Shown piece by piece: positions 11,017 to 23,400 of a DNA stretch of 64,000 nucleotides. The stretch is from Papio anubis (taxonomy: Eukaryota; Chordata; Mammalia; Primates; Cercopithecidae). The position numbers were made by a program, and so were the translations under genes. Every line of letters starts with the position of its first letter. Positions within the stretch are counted from its first letter, which is position 1. Below the pieces are notes generated by a model. That model searched no databases and was not told where the DNA came from. It worked only from the letters and a program-made list of their open reading frames with translations. The stretch is taken from the NCBI RefSeq assembly GCF_008728515.1, contig NC_044986.1, forward strand, positions 51,634,855-51,698,854, read 5' to 3'.

Positions 11017-11314
11017 TCTAACCCTGCTAAAAGTGGAAAGAAAAGAGAATTACAGAGCAATAAAAATGCAAAAATATTAAGCAATATGTTAAAAAGAACA
11101 ATATATTGGCAGATTTTTAAGAAATGATGATGGAGATTTATTCTACGATTGCATTCAAGGCTCAATGTTAGTACATCCATTAATTAAGCTATGAGATGTA
11201 GAAGAAAAGTAATATGTAGTCATGTGTTCCTTTTTTTTGAATTACCAAAAAGGCAATGTTTATTTCTGGTTTTCATAAACTTAATAAAATAGAAATAGAT
11301 GCTTTCTTAATTTG

Positions 11315-11319
<5 letters not shown>

Positions 11320-11354
<35 letters not shown>
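11320..11354. repeat. (TA)n microsatellite
   Basis: About 17 uninterrupted TA units followed by an imperfect TATA/CATA extension to about 11370. Likely length-polymorphic and cruciform-prone. Confidence 0.95.
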
Positions 11355-11355
<1 letters not shown>

Positions 11356-11370
11356 CCACATATATATGTG

Positions 11371-11894
11371 TAAGCTGGGGCTTCAGTCACATACCATGAA
11401 GTCTGGACTGAATTTATCTGTGATAAATTCATTGTTATCATCTTTATTATGTATGGATGGTGATAGCCTTTGTAGCTATGACTCAGAATCAAGTTTCTGT
11501 AACTTTTAATTAATTCAGCCAAAAAAAGAGATACTGTAAATAAATATTAATCTATTTGTTTATGTGGATGCAAAAACTGCAAATCAAATGTTAATGATAA
11601 ACTAGATTGTGAATGCATGGATGTTCATTGTTCTATTCTTTCTACTTTTACCTATGTTAGCCATTTCTTTTTCCAGATTAAAAAAGAGGTATAATTCAAT
11701 GAGATCTCCTTTGGCACCCATCAAAAGCAAGTGTAGTGATAATTGTGTATCAAATTTTGTCCCAATTTTTAAAAGCAGAAGAATGGAAAATTCCAGATCA
11801 GGAGGAAAAAAATATAGATATTATAGTACAAATCTAGGATAAATAGAGAAATTTACCTTTTAGAATTCACCGGTTATCTTGGTAGTCATAATTG
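11371..11894. other. Intergenic DNA
   Basis: A 77-codon frame at 11609-11842 has a hydrophobic start but no recognised domain, no Kozak-like context and no splice evidence. I treat it as chance. Confidence 0.5.
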
Positions 11895-13177
11895 AAGAGT
11901 GCTAGTTTACTGGGGAAAGGACTCCCTATTTAATAAATGGTGTTGGGAAAACTGGCTAGCCATATGCAGAAAACTGACACTGGACCCCTTCCTTACATCT
12001 TATACAAAAATTAACTCAAGATGGATTAAACATTTAAACACAAGACCTAAAACCATAAAACCCTACAAGAAAACCTAGGCAATACCATTCAGGACATAGG
12101 CATGAGCAAAGACTTCATGACTAAAACAACAAAAGCATTTGCAACAGAAGACAAAATTGGCAAATGGGATTTAATTAAACTAAGAGCTTCTACAGAGCAA
12201 AAGAAACTATCATCAGTGTGAACAGGCAACCTACAGAATGGGAGAAAACTTTTGCAATCTATCAAAGGGCTAATATCCAGAATCTACAAGGAACTTAAAC
12301 AAATTTACAAGAAAGAAACAACCCCATCAAAAAGTGGGCAAAGGTTATGAACAGACACTTCTCAAAAGAAGACATTAATGCGGCCAAAAATCATATGAAA
12401 TAAAAGCTCATCATCACTGGTCATTAGAGAGATGCAAATTAAAACCACAATGAGATACCATCTTGCTCCAGTTAGAATAGTGATCATTAAAAAGTCAGGG
12501 AACAAAAGATGCTGCAGAGGATGTGGAGAAACAGGAACACTTTTACACTGTTGGGGGAAGTGTAGATTAGCTCAACCATTGGTGAAGACAGTGTGGCGAT
12601 TCCTCAAGGATCTAGAACTAGAAATACCATTTGACCCAGCAATCCCGTTACTGGTTATATACCCAAAGGATTAGAAATCATTCTACTATGAAGACACATG
12701 CACACGTATGTTTATTGCAGTGTTATTCACAATAGCAAAGACTTGGAACCAACCAAAATGTCCATCAATGTTAGGCTGGATAAAGAAAATGTGGAACATA
12801 TACACCATGAAATACTATGCAGCTATAAAAAAGAATGAGTTCATGTCCTTCGAAGGGACATGGATGAAGCTGGAAACCATCATTCTCTGCAAACTAACAC
12901 AGGAACAAAAAACCAAACACCATATGTTCTCACCCATAAGTGGGAGTTGAACAATGAGAACATATGGGCACAGGGAGAAGAACATCACATACCAGGGCCT
13001 GTCAGGGGGTGGGGGGCAAGGGGAGGGTTAGCATTAGGAGACATACCTAATGTAGATGACGGGTTGATGGGTGCAGCAAACCACCATGGCACATGTATAC
13101 CTATGTAACAAACCTGCACATTCTGCACATGTACCCCAGAACTTAAAGTGTAATTTAAAAAGAAAAAAAGAGTGCTA
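11895..13177 (+). mobile_element. 5'-truncated primate L1 (L1PA-type) with target-site duplication
   Basis: The element body (11905-13167) begins inside ORF2 ('ctggggaaaggactccctat') and continues through the reverse-transcriptase downstream region, the C-terminal domain, the 3' UTR with its G-rich tract, and an A-rich tail. The 10-mer 'aagagtgcta' flanks it at 11895-11904 and 13168-13177. ORF2 is broken: a TAG replaces the usual codon after 'ataccc aaagga' near 12672, and there are further frameshifts. It is an inactive ORF2 pseudogene fragment with no endonuclease and no full reverse transcriptase. Similarity to consensus is high enough to suggest a mid-age L1PA subfamily. Confidence 0.95.
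13005..13027 (+). other. G-rich tract of the L1 3' UTR, potential G-quadruplex
   Basis: Four G-runs (5, 6, 4 and 3 Gs) separated by 1-3 bases. This polypurine tract is a conserved part of primate L1 3' UTRs and is known to form quadruplexes in young families. Confidence 0.7.
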
Positions 13178-15454
13178 TTTTCATTTTTTAATTTTAAAGT
13201 TTCTATTTTATAAGCAGACACACAAATATGCATGTGCATCTATATGTCTCACTATTAATAAAAGCTATCCATCTCCTAAAAATTGCTAATAATTGGGATG
13301 GCCTGTTAATTTAGGGTTACTGTATTTAGGAAATTGGAAAATAAATCACGAATTGAACATTCCTGATATGATACAAATATCATAAGAAAAATAAAACCAG
13401 TTATTGTTAATTGATTATTAATTCAAATGAAATAATAGAGAAATAAAACATTGTCTTCAGGTTAGGTAATAAAGTAAACCAAATAAATTGCCAATGTTTA
13501 TTAGAAGTTAGAATCTTTTGCCAAAACAGCAAGGAAGAAGAAATCTAAATCCAGCTCTGTTGTAGTAACAAAAGTGAAAGTATTGTCAAGTATTCTCATA
13601 TAATTTCTGTTTCCCATTTGAAGTCACCTTAAATATTAAAAGGACTATTCTGTCAATTTGTTTAAAATTGACAAATTGTTGAATCATAAATTAGCTGCAA
13701 ATATATTTTCTAACACTGAAAAACATTCAGAACTATGCTAAATGACATTTAAACACATATTCATCCCGTGACAGATGAAAAGGAAAAAGAGGAACTAAGC
13801 TGAAAAGGATGAATATACTGGATATTTCATACTATTCTATAGATTCAAATGCATAGCATTAAATGGAGAAAGAAGGGAGGTGAAGGAAAAAGGATTGACT
13901 GGAAAATTAACTATGAATGAAGTTACCAAAAAAAGAGAGGGAACATTAAAGTCCCGATCATGCCTATTGGGATGTCTAAGTTTGAAATTATACAAAAATT
14001 GTGAATATAGACATGTCAGTGTCAATGTCTTGCTTTCTCTCTGCTTTTTCTTCCTTCCAATGTTTGCTTAATGAGGCAGAAAAGTCTGTTTAAGTTCCTA
14101 GATTGGTGTTTGAACACTTTGGTTTTCTTGCTTTTTTTTTTTTTTTTCCTCCATCCCTGGTAAATAATCTAAATTACAGTGAATAAAAGGGATGAAAACT
14201 CCCAACCATTCAACTCCTCTGTTACCAGAGAGGGAAAAGTACCATTCAACTTCTCTGTTACCAGAAAATTAAGTGTGAACCAGGTCTCAGTTCAACCTTG
14301 TTTGTATTCTGACTTCTGAGACACAGGACAAGCTACTCAACCTTTTTGAGCTTCAGTTTCATCTTTAAAAGAAATACTAATAGTAGTAATTATATCTGAA
14401 AGCCCATACTACATAAAACAAAGCGACATTGAAAAATAAATATGCTACAAAACATCTGAAATCAATTGTATTCTTTTTGTGGTTTGCTTTATACACTAGT
14501 AAGAGTTGTTTGGGATTTCAGTTAATGTGGTAAGAAATGAAAATACACAATGTATCTCACTTCCTGTCAAGCTCTATTAAAAAGAATGTTAAAAACACCA
14601 AAAATATTCCAAGAACTTCACAAATGTAAGCATCAGATGTAGGTAGGTGATGAAAACAGGAGGATCAGGTGCAACTTTGCATTTCAAACCTCTTGATCCT
14701 TTGATTCATTTCATACAGTTTTATCCCACTACCCATACTGTACCTTAAGAAAAGACTCAAATAAAATTACTCTTTGGAAAAATTGAATCAGAGAAGCCTT
14801 TCACTTGAGAAACACCAGACACAGATGAGGGTGGTAAGTGGGGACATACTAGAAACAAGAGGTTTACCAGAAATATTTGTATTTAAACAACGGAAAGGCA
14901 CACAGTTCTTCTATTCAGTACCTAGAATGCTGGTAGTCAGGTCTTTACCTGCAAAAAATGTTAGAGTATTCATCTACGCCTGAGTCAACCAGTTTGCAAC
15001 CACTCCTATATGGAGAGATTCTAATTAACTTTTTCATTTTTCAGTGTTAAAAATGAATGAATTAATAAATATCACCATGTAGTTGAGAAGCACATTGACA
15101 CACACACACAAAAACACACCAATAGGAACAAACAGAATAAAGAAACCTGGAAAATAACATCATGTTTATGATCAAAGCAGTTCTCATATATATACAGAGA
15201 TAGATATGTTTATATCTATATATAACATTCTCAGAGAAATAAAAAGTTTATTTAATAAGATAAAAATAAGTTCTAAAAAGAAAACATTCAGAGAATGAAG
15301 GTTCTAGAGAAATATTTTTTAAACGATGGAAGAAAATCTATGTAAAGGGTTAGAAGAGAAAGTCAAAGTGAATCTCCCAAAATGTGATATCATAAAAATG
15401 GGAAGCTAAATATGATCAAGGAGGGAATGTGAGATCCAATGAAAAAGAGTTCTA
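13178..15454. other. AT-rich intergenic DNA with a T-run
   Basis: No recognised gene or repeat family over about 2.3 kb. A 16-T run lies at 14132-14147. Open frames of 62-69 codons carry no recognisable domain. Confidence 0.5.
14205..14267. repeat. Diverged tandem duplication, period 36
   Basis: The first ~25 bases of each unit ('accattcaac' then 'ctctgttaccaga') match with one change between 14205 and 14241; the unit tails have diverged. Confidence 0.8.
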
Positions 15455-15870
15455 GCATGTGGTGGATTGCATTATTGGTCTCAATTGTTGAGCCTCATCT
15501 ACATGTGCATACTCGCTGTAGTCTCACCATGGGTGGAATATATTTCTTTTCTAATGTTTCTAATGAAAGCAAAACTGTGCTAATACTAAGCCTGTGTCTT
15601 AAGAGGCTTTATTTTTCCAGTTGCCCTATTGTATAACTGCCATTGCCATCTGAAGAACATACCTAGTTAATCCACTACTCTGAGAGACATATGGTGTTGA
15701 GTCTCTCCAACTGACTCACAGACCTGTAGTGTGAAGCAGCACCATTCAGCTAAGGCTTGTGAAGTAATCAAACCACAGTAAGAAAGCAGAATAATAAGAA
15801 AATAAATGATCCTTATAAAAGTCTACATTCTGGGGTGGTTTGTACACAGCGACTGCTAACAGAAATACAG
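15455..15870 (+). mobile_element. Old MaLR LTR (MLT1, probably J/K-type)
   Basis: Shows the late-MLT1 signature: 'catctgaagaacat', 'gagagacatatgg', 'aataaatgat' (poly(A) signal near 15801), then 'tggggtggtttgt', 'cagcgactgctaacag' and 'aaatacag'. The 65-codon frame at 15439-15636 is within the LTR and not a gene. Confidence 0.7.
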
Positions 15871-15879
15871 AGAGACAGA

Positions 15880-16500
15880 TAAAACAGAAGTCATAAAATG
15901 ATCAAAGAAATATTAATTTCAAAAACTGAAGAGAATGTAATGCTGAAAGTTCAAAGGCATAAAGAAGTGTCAAACACAATGGATAACAATAATGACTATA
16001 ATAATAACAGATATAAACCAAGTAACAATTGTGATATTAAATAACAAAATGGATATGAAATTACTCTATACTTTCTGAAGGCATTGGTAAGTGTAGTAAA
16101 CAGTTTTCACATAAACCATAAAGTGAAAAACCATTAAGTATTATTAATAGTAACAAGTATCTATGAGACAACTGTAGAGAAATGATTTAAAAATTCCATG
16201 GGGAAATTATTTTCAACTGAGAATTCTATATCCAGGCAATTTATACTCAAGGGTAAGAGTTGAATAAAGGCATGATAGAAATGTAATATCATAGAATGTC
16301 TCAGTCCCAGGGATGCTTCCTTAATAAGCCCCTTGAGGAAATCGTTCAACAACAAAGAGAAATAAAAAGTATTTTTTAGACTATGCTGACATGGGATTCT
16401 ATGTCTCCAGAAATGCATCAGGCTTAATGAGCGATAGAATCAAACAGGAGGAAACAAGAAAATGGTGCCAGCAAAACAAAATATAAGTGATTGTAAAGTG
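15880..16500 (+). mobile_element. Ancient L1M 3' UTR fragment
   Basis: 'gagaattctatatccaggca', 'atactcaagggtaagag', 'aataaaggcatg' and 'ccttgaggaaat' follow the order of old L1M 3' regions. It is diverged; the outer limits are approximate. Confidence 0.5.
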
Positions 16501-17196
16501 TGGGAACAAAATAGATTCTCTGCAAACTAAACCAAAGAAAAAAATAGTGCATTATTTTTCTAACTTCAGGACTTAAAAAATAGTTGTGAAATAAAATTTA
16601 AAAATAGTTATAAAAACCACAGAATTAAGATTAGAATTATGTTCACATCATTAAAATATTATAAATTTAAAACTTGTTACATTAGGGCATCAGAGGATTG
16701 GAGTGAAGGAAAGTGTGTTGGGAGGGTTTTTATAGTGGAGTATAAGTGTAAGGAGTCTAAATCATTGTTTTTCACAGCTGAAAGTCTGCAAATAATATCA
16801 ACGATTGAAAAATCAAGAGTCACACACACAATAGCTTCCAAGGAAGAGCTAGGATAAAACTGGTTAGCAATGGGTTGTGTGAATAATTTTGGGGGAGAAA
16901 GAAACAGAGGGTTGTTAATCTGTTTCATTATGAATTTTATGGTACTATTCAACATCTAGATCTGGATACATATTACTTGGTAAAAATTATGTTAAAGAAA
17001 AAACAACAGTTTAAAATAATTAAGAAATTAAATACAAAATGAAAAGGGAGACATAGGGGGATCATAATTCCATAGGCATCTAATGACCTGGCTAAGCTAG
17101 CTCTAAACTCCTCAGTTGTCAGAAATCAAACATGGAACTGCATTTTTCACAAGACTAAGTGCAAAAAGTTACAAAGAGTAGGTTAGAGTTTTTTTT

Positions 17197-17245
17197 ACAT
17201 TAACATTTTACATTACATTTTACATAACATTTTACATTACATTAA
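17197..17245. repeat. Short tandem repeat of an 'acattttacatta' motif
   Basis: Two copies of a ~24-bp unit built from 'acattaacattttacatt', differing by one or two bases. Confidence 0.8.
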
Positions 17246-18665
17246 ATATATCATCTATGAAAAACAAATCAAGATTCACCTATATTTTCAAAGTGTAGTT
17301 CTTTAAAAATATTTGTTCTTCCATATCTTGGGAAAATGTGTGTTACAGGATAAGTTTATATCTGCAAAATCATTTCCAATTTATAAAAATACGGTACCCA
17401 TGAATAATTACTGCAGCAAACAAAAACAGAATTTTTTTCAGTAGGAAATTTGAGAATTTTAGATTAAGGAAACATTTTAAAGTTTAGAACTTCTTATTAG
17501 TTATTGCAGACATTTGAACTGTGAAAGGGCAATGATTAACTATGGAAATGTATTTATATCCTGTTTCTGTCTGATGCAAATCTGTCAAAATATATTAATA
17601 ATCATGATTATTAAAGTCTAAAATATTTTCCTGAAGGGCCCACAATAGTTGGAAAAGTAATTTATAAGAATGTCAATATACTCAGACTTATTTATTGTAT
17701 ACTTAGGAGAACGAACTTCAAAACTGAAAACAATCAATTCTGTATCTGATACATTTCTTAATTTTTCATTCTACTGAGATTAAGAAGCCACCCTATTCAG
17801 GGATATGTAAAAAAGAATTAATTGTTAATTTAACAGAATTTTCAATTCTTTTATCAGGTTCGATTCTATCATCTTAAGTAGACAATCATAAGCTAAATCT
17901 CATACTTTATATTTAATCCCAACATGTATTAATGGATATGCTTAATATTTGTAATCAGATTTGTAGATAGATCTAGGCACTGATTGATCTAAGGTAATTA
18001 TTCTCATTAAAGATTGTCTTTAAATTGAGTAAAAGTAATTATAAATATTTTTAAGTATAAATACAATCTCAAAAATGTCACCAATCACCTCATTCTCATT
18101 ATAAAACCTCATTTTAAATCCAAAGTCAGCTTGCTGACTATTCTGTTAATGTTCCAGTACAGAATGGTACCACTACATGCTATTACAGGATGTTAGGATT
18201 CTTTTTACTATTTTGTACAATATTTGTTGCATCAGAAACAAATGCTGATTTGCAAGTACCCCAGAAATCTAAACTGGACAGAATTCAACACAATAAATCG
18301 TAAGAGACTCACGACAATAGGCAATAAAATACAAAGAGCACACCTGCAATGCAGTGTCTATCCCTATGTATTGGAGTTATTAGAAAGATTGCCCTGTCTA
18401 AATGAGAGGTCAAAATATAGTGGTGAGGAAGATATATGAAAAATAACAGGTGAATGCAATTTTTAAAGAAATGAAACTAAAAAGGGACATGAGGAGAAGA
18501 TAAAATACTTTAGTTAAAACATCCTATACAAAACAAAATATATGATAGGAATAATAAAGTTTTATAGATGTTTATATTAATCTTAAAGATCTGAGATACC
18601 TATTAGGACTATCACTATATATTTTAATTATCTTCTTTGACGGCAACATTTCATTTGTCTTTCAG

Positions 18666-18846
18666 GCTTCTCATTTTAAGAAAAGGTGAATACGAGAACC
18701 CCTGGGTCATAAGTTCTGTTTCTTTCACTATTTTTTTTTTTCCTGAGGACAGTAAGTGTTCAGTTGTGCCAGAAGAACATTATAGTGTTCGTTTTCACTT
18801 CCAACACCCCCAAAATACATTAATGAGGACTTCATAATATCACCAG
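18666..18846 (+). other. Exon-like interval bounded by consensus splice sites (speculative)
   Basis: 'tttcatttgtctttcag' ends at 18665, a good acceptor, and 'caccaggtaagcc' gives a strong donor at 18847. The 181-bp interval has one frame open until 12 bases before the donor, where a TAA closes it; the other two frames stop early. It could be a non-coding RNA exon or chance; nothing in the neighbourhood supports a gene. Confidence 0.15.
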
Positions 18847-19500
18847 GTAAGCCAATCATTTTGAGTGTAGGTATTTCTGAGAACTCTGGGAACACAAAAA
18901 CAAATAAAATATAAAGATATGCATTAAAACATGGCATAAAGCATTTTTTTAGTTTTAACCTTTATTTATTTAGAAAATCCTTCTGAGGAAATAAGGGGAT
19001 ATGCAATAGTGTTCTATAATATCAAGCTACATGCATAATGTAGGTAATGACTTCTAATGTAATCTGGAAAATCCAGTTAGACTGCCAGAAGAGGAATGAA
19101 ACCCGAGACAAGCTAAGAGTGAATGGACAGCTCAGCTCAGTGCAATCATAAAATATAATTATTTCCCAGGCTTGTTTATACATGAGAAAAGTTTATCATG
19201 GTCTCAAAGAGTCTGAAGGGATAAAAGAAAAAAAAAATACGGTCAGTGATGACAGGCACCGTCACTTTGGACAACAGATTACACTCACTCTCAGGAGATG
19301 GCTTAAGACAAAAAGGAGAGCAAAGTTAGAAATAGCCTGCAGGCATCTGCTGAGTTTGACAGCCCTGAAATCTTCAGGAAAGCACCTAGTAGCCTAATAC
19401 CAGTGCAGCTGATCCCTCTCAGGCATTTACCTATAGAGTTAAATGATCAGAACTCTTTCGGTACTAAAGGCAAATTATCAAAGACACTAAATGTTGCACA

Positions 19501-19860
19501 TTTTTTTTTTTTTTTTGGTTTTTTGTTTGTTTGTTTTTTAACTGGTACACTGTTCAAATTCATTGCAATTTTCAGTAGTTTTATTGTATAGTCTTGGTAT
19601 GGTCACTTAAAAGCAGTACACACTTTCTGCTACCAGGTTTTCTTTTCAAGCACTGGCACTTTCCTAGCTATTTGTTAAGGTATAGGTGTTACTGTAGAAT
19701 CTATTTTTGTCTTGTGTGAGCTCAAATCAATGTTATTGACACTAAAAAAGAGACTGGTTCTGACTATCCAGCTAAGCAATCTCACATATCTCTAATCCTC
19801 TGACACGCAAATGTTCTTCCAGGTCTCTCAAATATGAATAAAATATGTGAAAATTGTATT
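19501..19860 (-). other. T-rich tract with 3'-UTR-like sequence; possible retrocopy on the minus strand
   Basis: A 16-T run (19501-19516) and TTTG units precede sequence that, read on the minus strand, has AATAAA (19580-19585 complement) about 65 bp upstream of an A-rich end. That is what a 5'-truncated retrocopy of a transcript's 3' UTR would look like. I do not recognise the source and found no convincing target-site duplication. Confidence 0.25.
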
Positions 19861-19959
19861 TTAAGAAATAGGTATATGGAAGAAGGGGTATGAACTATGT
19901 GTATAGTATGATCCTGGCATACCATATGAGCTGACTCCAATGTTTACACAGAGGATTGC

Positions 19960-20092
19960 AAAAGAGATTTCAGAGAGGTACAATGGCATGATAGGCCAGG
20001 CAGTTCTCAGGAGTGAGCACAATTCAGGTCTAAATATAGATTTTTTGAACCTAGAGCCCATGCTCCTTTTATTATGCTACACTGCCCTGGCC
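19960..20092 (+). mobile_element. MIR SINE fragment (3' half)
   Basis: 'cagagaggtacaa', 'aattcaggtct', 'gagcccatgctcc' and 'atgctacactgcc' correspond in order to the end of the MIR consensus. Diverged, no function implied. Confidence 0.6.
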
Positions 20093-20127
20093 TATGTGTT
20101 GTTTCACATTCCCTCTTCCTCTAAAAT

Positions 20128-20425
20128 AAAACAGTTTGTGGCCAAGCATTTTGGCACACACCTGTAATCCCAGCACTTTGGGAGGCCAAGGAGGGCGGAT
20201 CACGAGGTCAGGAGATCGATGCCATCCTCGCTAACACGGTGAAACCCTGTCTCTACTAAAAATACAAAAAGTTAGCCAGGCATGGTGGCATGCACCTGTA
20301 ATCCAAGCTACTTGGGAAGCTGAGGCAGGAGAATCTCTTGAACCTGGGAGGTGGAGGTTGCAGTGAGCTGAGATTGCGCCAATGCACTCCAGCCTGGGAG
20401 ATAGAGTGAGACTCTGTCTCAAAAA

Positions 20426-20472
<47 letters not shown>

Positions 20473-20484
20473 CAAAACAGTTTG
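20128..20484 (+). mobile_element. Full-length Alu (AluY/Sc-like) with target-site duplication
   Basis: The body starts 'ggccaagcattttggc' at 20139 and has 'cacgaggtcaggagatcg' and 'ctaacacggtgaaac', features of the AluY/Sc group. It ends in an (AAAT)n tail. The 11-mer 'aaaacagtttg' occurs at 20128-20138 and 20474-20484. The antisense open frames are Alu artefacts. Confidence 0.97.
20421..20472. repeat. (AAAT)n microsatellite in the Alu tail
   Basis: About 12 uninterrupted AAAT units; likely a length-polymorphic tetranucleotide. Confidence 0.95.
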
Positions 20485-23400
20485 GGTCCATACTGTGGCA
20501 CATTAAAATTTAAACAAACATTGTAAAAATGAATTCATTCAGAAGCTCATGGAACATGTGTGATACTACTAATGATCCAAGATTAAATATACGCAGCTTG
20601 GTTCGGGATGATTTTCATAGAGAAAACCTGTATTATTTTTTAGCTCCAATTCTGAGTTGACATCTATACTAAGTAAAAAGCCAAATACAAAGTGTGTGCA
20701 TGTACACGTCTATTACCTATTCATCTATGTTTAATGATTATCTGATTGTTTCTAAACACTTGGAATTATACAGCTTTAGCTATATCTCTCAAGATAGGTC
20801 TCTGTTCTCTATTTTGAAAGAAGGCAAGATACCGCATCTTCCGGGATATTGAAAAATGCGGTTATATCTGTATAGTTATACCAATTGTGAATAAATGTAT
20901 TTTAAATATTGATATGACTGAATAGTTTATCAGCATCTTAAAAACATTGAATATTAGAAATAAAGAGATATTTTTGTCTTTCCATTTTTGCATACCCTTT
21001 TATTAGACAGAATAATACTCTGATTAAGACAGTTATATTCAAGGATGTCCTTGAATGAGGGTAAGTTTGAAAAATGATTACATGCCTATTTTAAGTACCT
21101 TTGAAACTGCATTTTATGAGTGCCTCTTAAAACCAAAGACTGGAGTGTAAATTGCCATTGTGTTAGGTTGTCTCTGAAGTAAACCTAATTATCCACGTTT
21201 GGCCTGCATGTTACCTTGACCCATAGCCAGAAACTAACTCAGGGAAACTTCAGAGATAATAGGACCCCAGAGGGCAGATACGGGCCAAGGTTAGAGTACA
21301 GTATTTGTCCCATCCCGAATTCACCTAGGAAGGTTTGCTGTATAATGCTTATGTTCCAATTTTGTTACAGGAATCGAGATTCTGGTTTCCTTTCTTATCC
21401 TAACACTAAGCCCACCGTTGAAATAGTGAATAATTCATTCTAGCACTCAGAAAATAATCAAAATGCATTTTTTTCTTATCAATATATTTTGTTATTTTAT
21501 GGTGTACACTCCAGAATCTGAAATGCTGCATTTAATGTTTTCTTAGTAAACCTCTCTGATTTTAAGACAAAAATACTGAACAACCAACCAACCAACAACC
21601 CCCTAGAAATAAATTTCCATTGGCAACATTTCAACAGTATTAATCATATTAATAGCCATAAAAACTACTATTATTAGGTTATGACTAACCTAGCTACTGA
21701 AATACAAGTCAAAAACATTCAGAATGAAGAAGGATGTCAGGCAATTAATCTTGATATCCTAGTAACACCTTCAAAGAGTATATTTCTTAAATATTAAATG
21801 CAGAGTAGGATGTACCTAGGAGGGGCCTTGGAATATAGAACAGTAAAGGTAGAGAATGAGGGAGGACTTTAAGGATATAAAGCACTATCTCTGCATTTGT
21901 TGAATTTATATTTTGATTTTAAAAACATATAAGTACAAATAAATTAAATATATCTACATGTATTCATTGTGATACCTAAAAGTAAGAACTAGTCTAAATC
22001 TCAAAGTTATTTGAGGGTTAAGCAAGCTGAGGCATTATTCCCTATGAAACACTTAGCCCTGTGCTTTCAGTCTGCTTTTCCAGTCTCTGTATGTGTCAAG
22101 ATGAATGTTGGGACATCACATGTGAAAATATAAGATCATTAGCCAGAGGACAGGTGGATTAGATGCCCTCCCACATGATAATATTTTCTGATTTGAAATA
22201 TAGACAATAAAATATTGTTTTCTTACTGCAGTGAATCTGACATAGCACCTGTATATGCATGTTTAGGTTTTGTAATAGAAACATAAGAGAAAAGAGGCTG
22301 AGTAGGAAGCTATGAAAAATACACAAAAGCCAGCCTCTTTATGGTAGCCTCCTGCCTTGTTTCAATTTCCACGCCTACCTCTTCTCCACCCTTGTTCATT
22401 TTCTCAGCCACTTCCTTTTTCTGAACTTTGATTCTGATTTGTTCCATATACTAACTTACAGTTTGCCATCAGTTTGGAGGGTTCAGGGGGTCAACTAGAT
22501 TCTATGTTTAATTCTCAGTCCCATTTCCCTGGTTTTGACTGCAATTTCTCTAGATGATAATGCTGGATACTGACCCCAACTATAGGGCCCTTTCCACAAG
22601 TAACTGCAAACACTCTCCCAATTCCAGTTCCAAGCCAACCTTCACACTCTCCTACCTCTATACCTTAGACAGTGCATCCATCAGGCTGCTTCTTGCATTA
22701 AAATACCATTCTTTATATCTTGAAAAAAAAAGACTATCTCTTGAGGATATCTCATTTAGCTTCTGCTATATCTGGAGAATCTAAGAGTGCCAAATTATGA
22801 ATATTTATCATTTTCTCCCCTTCCCATCAGAATAAAATCCCATATACAATAAAAAGGAAAAAAAAATGGTTCTTACTCTTATGTAATTATAAAACACCAG
22901 AGAAGAGAAATATTTTGTCTTATTCTATAAAATAATTCAAAGAATTTTAAATAAATGATTCTTTTGACCAGACAATAACATAGAAAGATATTATGGATAT
23001 TTATATTTATGAGAATGTGTCTCATTCAATATTCAAAATAAATCTGCACATTATTATTCTGATAATCTAAAACTAAAAGCTTCATTTATGATACTATGTG
23101 CCATTTAAAGGAACTTTTCAGAATGCATGCAAAGTAATTTAGCTTATCAATTAAGAATTGCTTAGCAAAGTTGTTTTTTTCTTTTTTTATTAACAGTTTA
23201 AACTACTGGATCAGCCCTTCAATACAAAGTAAGTTCAATAATATACAACTTCCCCCCAAATTAAACAGGATTACAGTATTGAAACCGAGAAAAACAAAAC
23301 CATAAAAGATATCAAATTGTAATATCCTATATAATTCTCTTTTTGAGTTGTTAGTAATATTTCTATCTTAGAAGTTTAGCTAGATAATCTATTATACTGT

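Larger units (their letters stand above)
16501..19500. other. AT-rich intergenic DNA
   Basis: About 3 kb with no repeat I can name except short tandem tracts. One weak exon-like interval lies at 18666-18846 and is listed separately. The 19080-19420 part is less AT-rich but carries no recognisable product. Confidence 0.5.

Noticed and set aside
12432..13108. Open frames within the L1 at 11905-13167, and similar ones at 35085-35462 and 49398-53777
   Set aside because: Fragments of broken L1 ORF2 or its antisense; pseudogene remnants, not separate genes.
15183..15225. AT-rich inverted repeat 'tagatat gttt atatcta'
   Set aside because: Short and built from simple TA words; expected by chance in this composition.
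15439..15636. 65-codon frame with a hydrophobic start
   Set aside because: It lies in an MLT1 LTR.
19481..19746. 'gacactaaa' at 19483-19491 and near 19739 as a target-site duplication for the putative retrocopy
   Set aside because: The left copy does not abut the T-run and the right copy lies inside the candidate; only 9 bp, likely chance.
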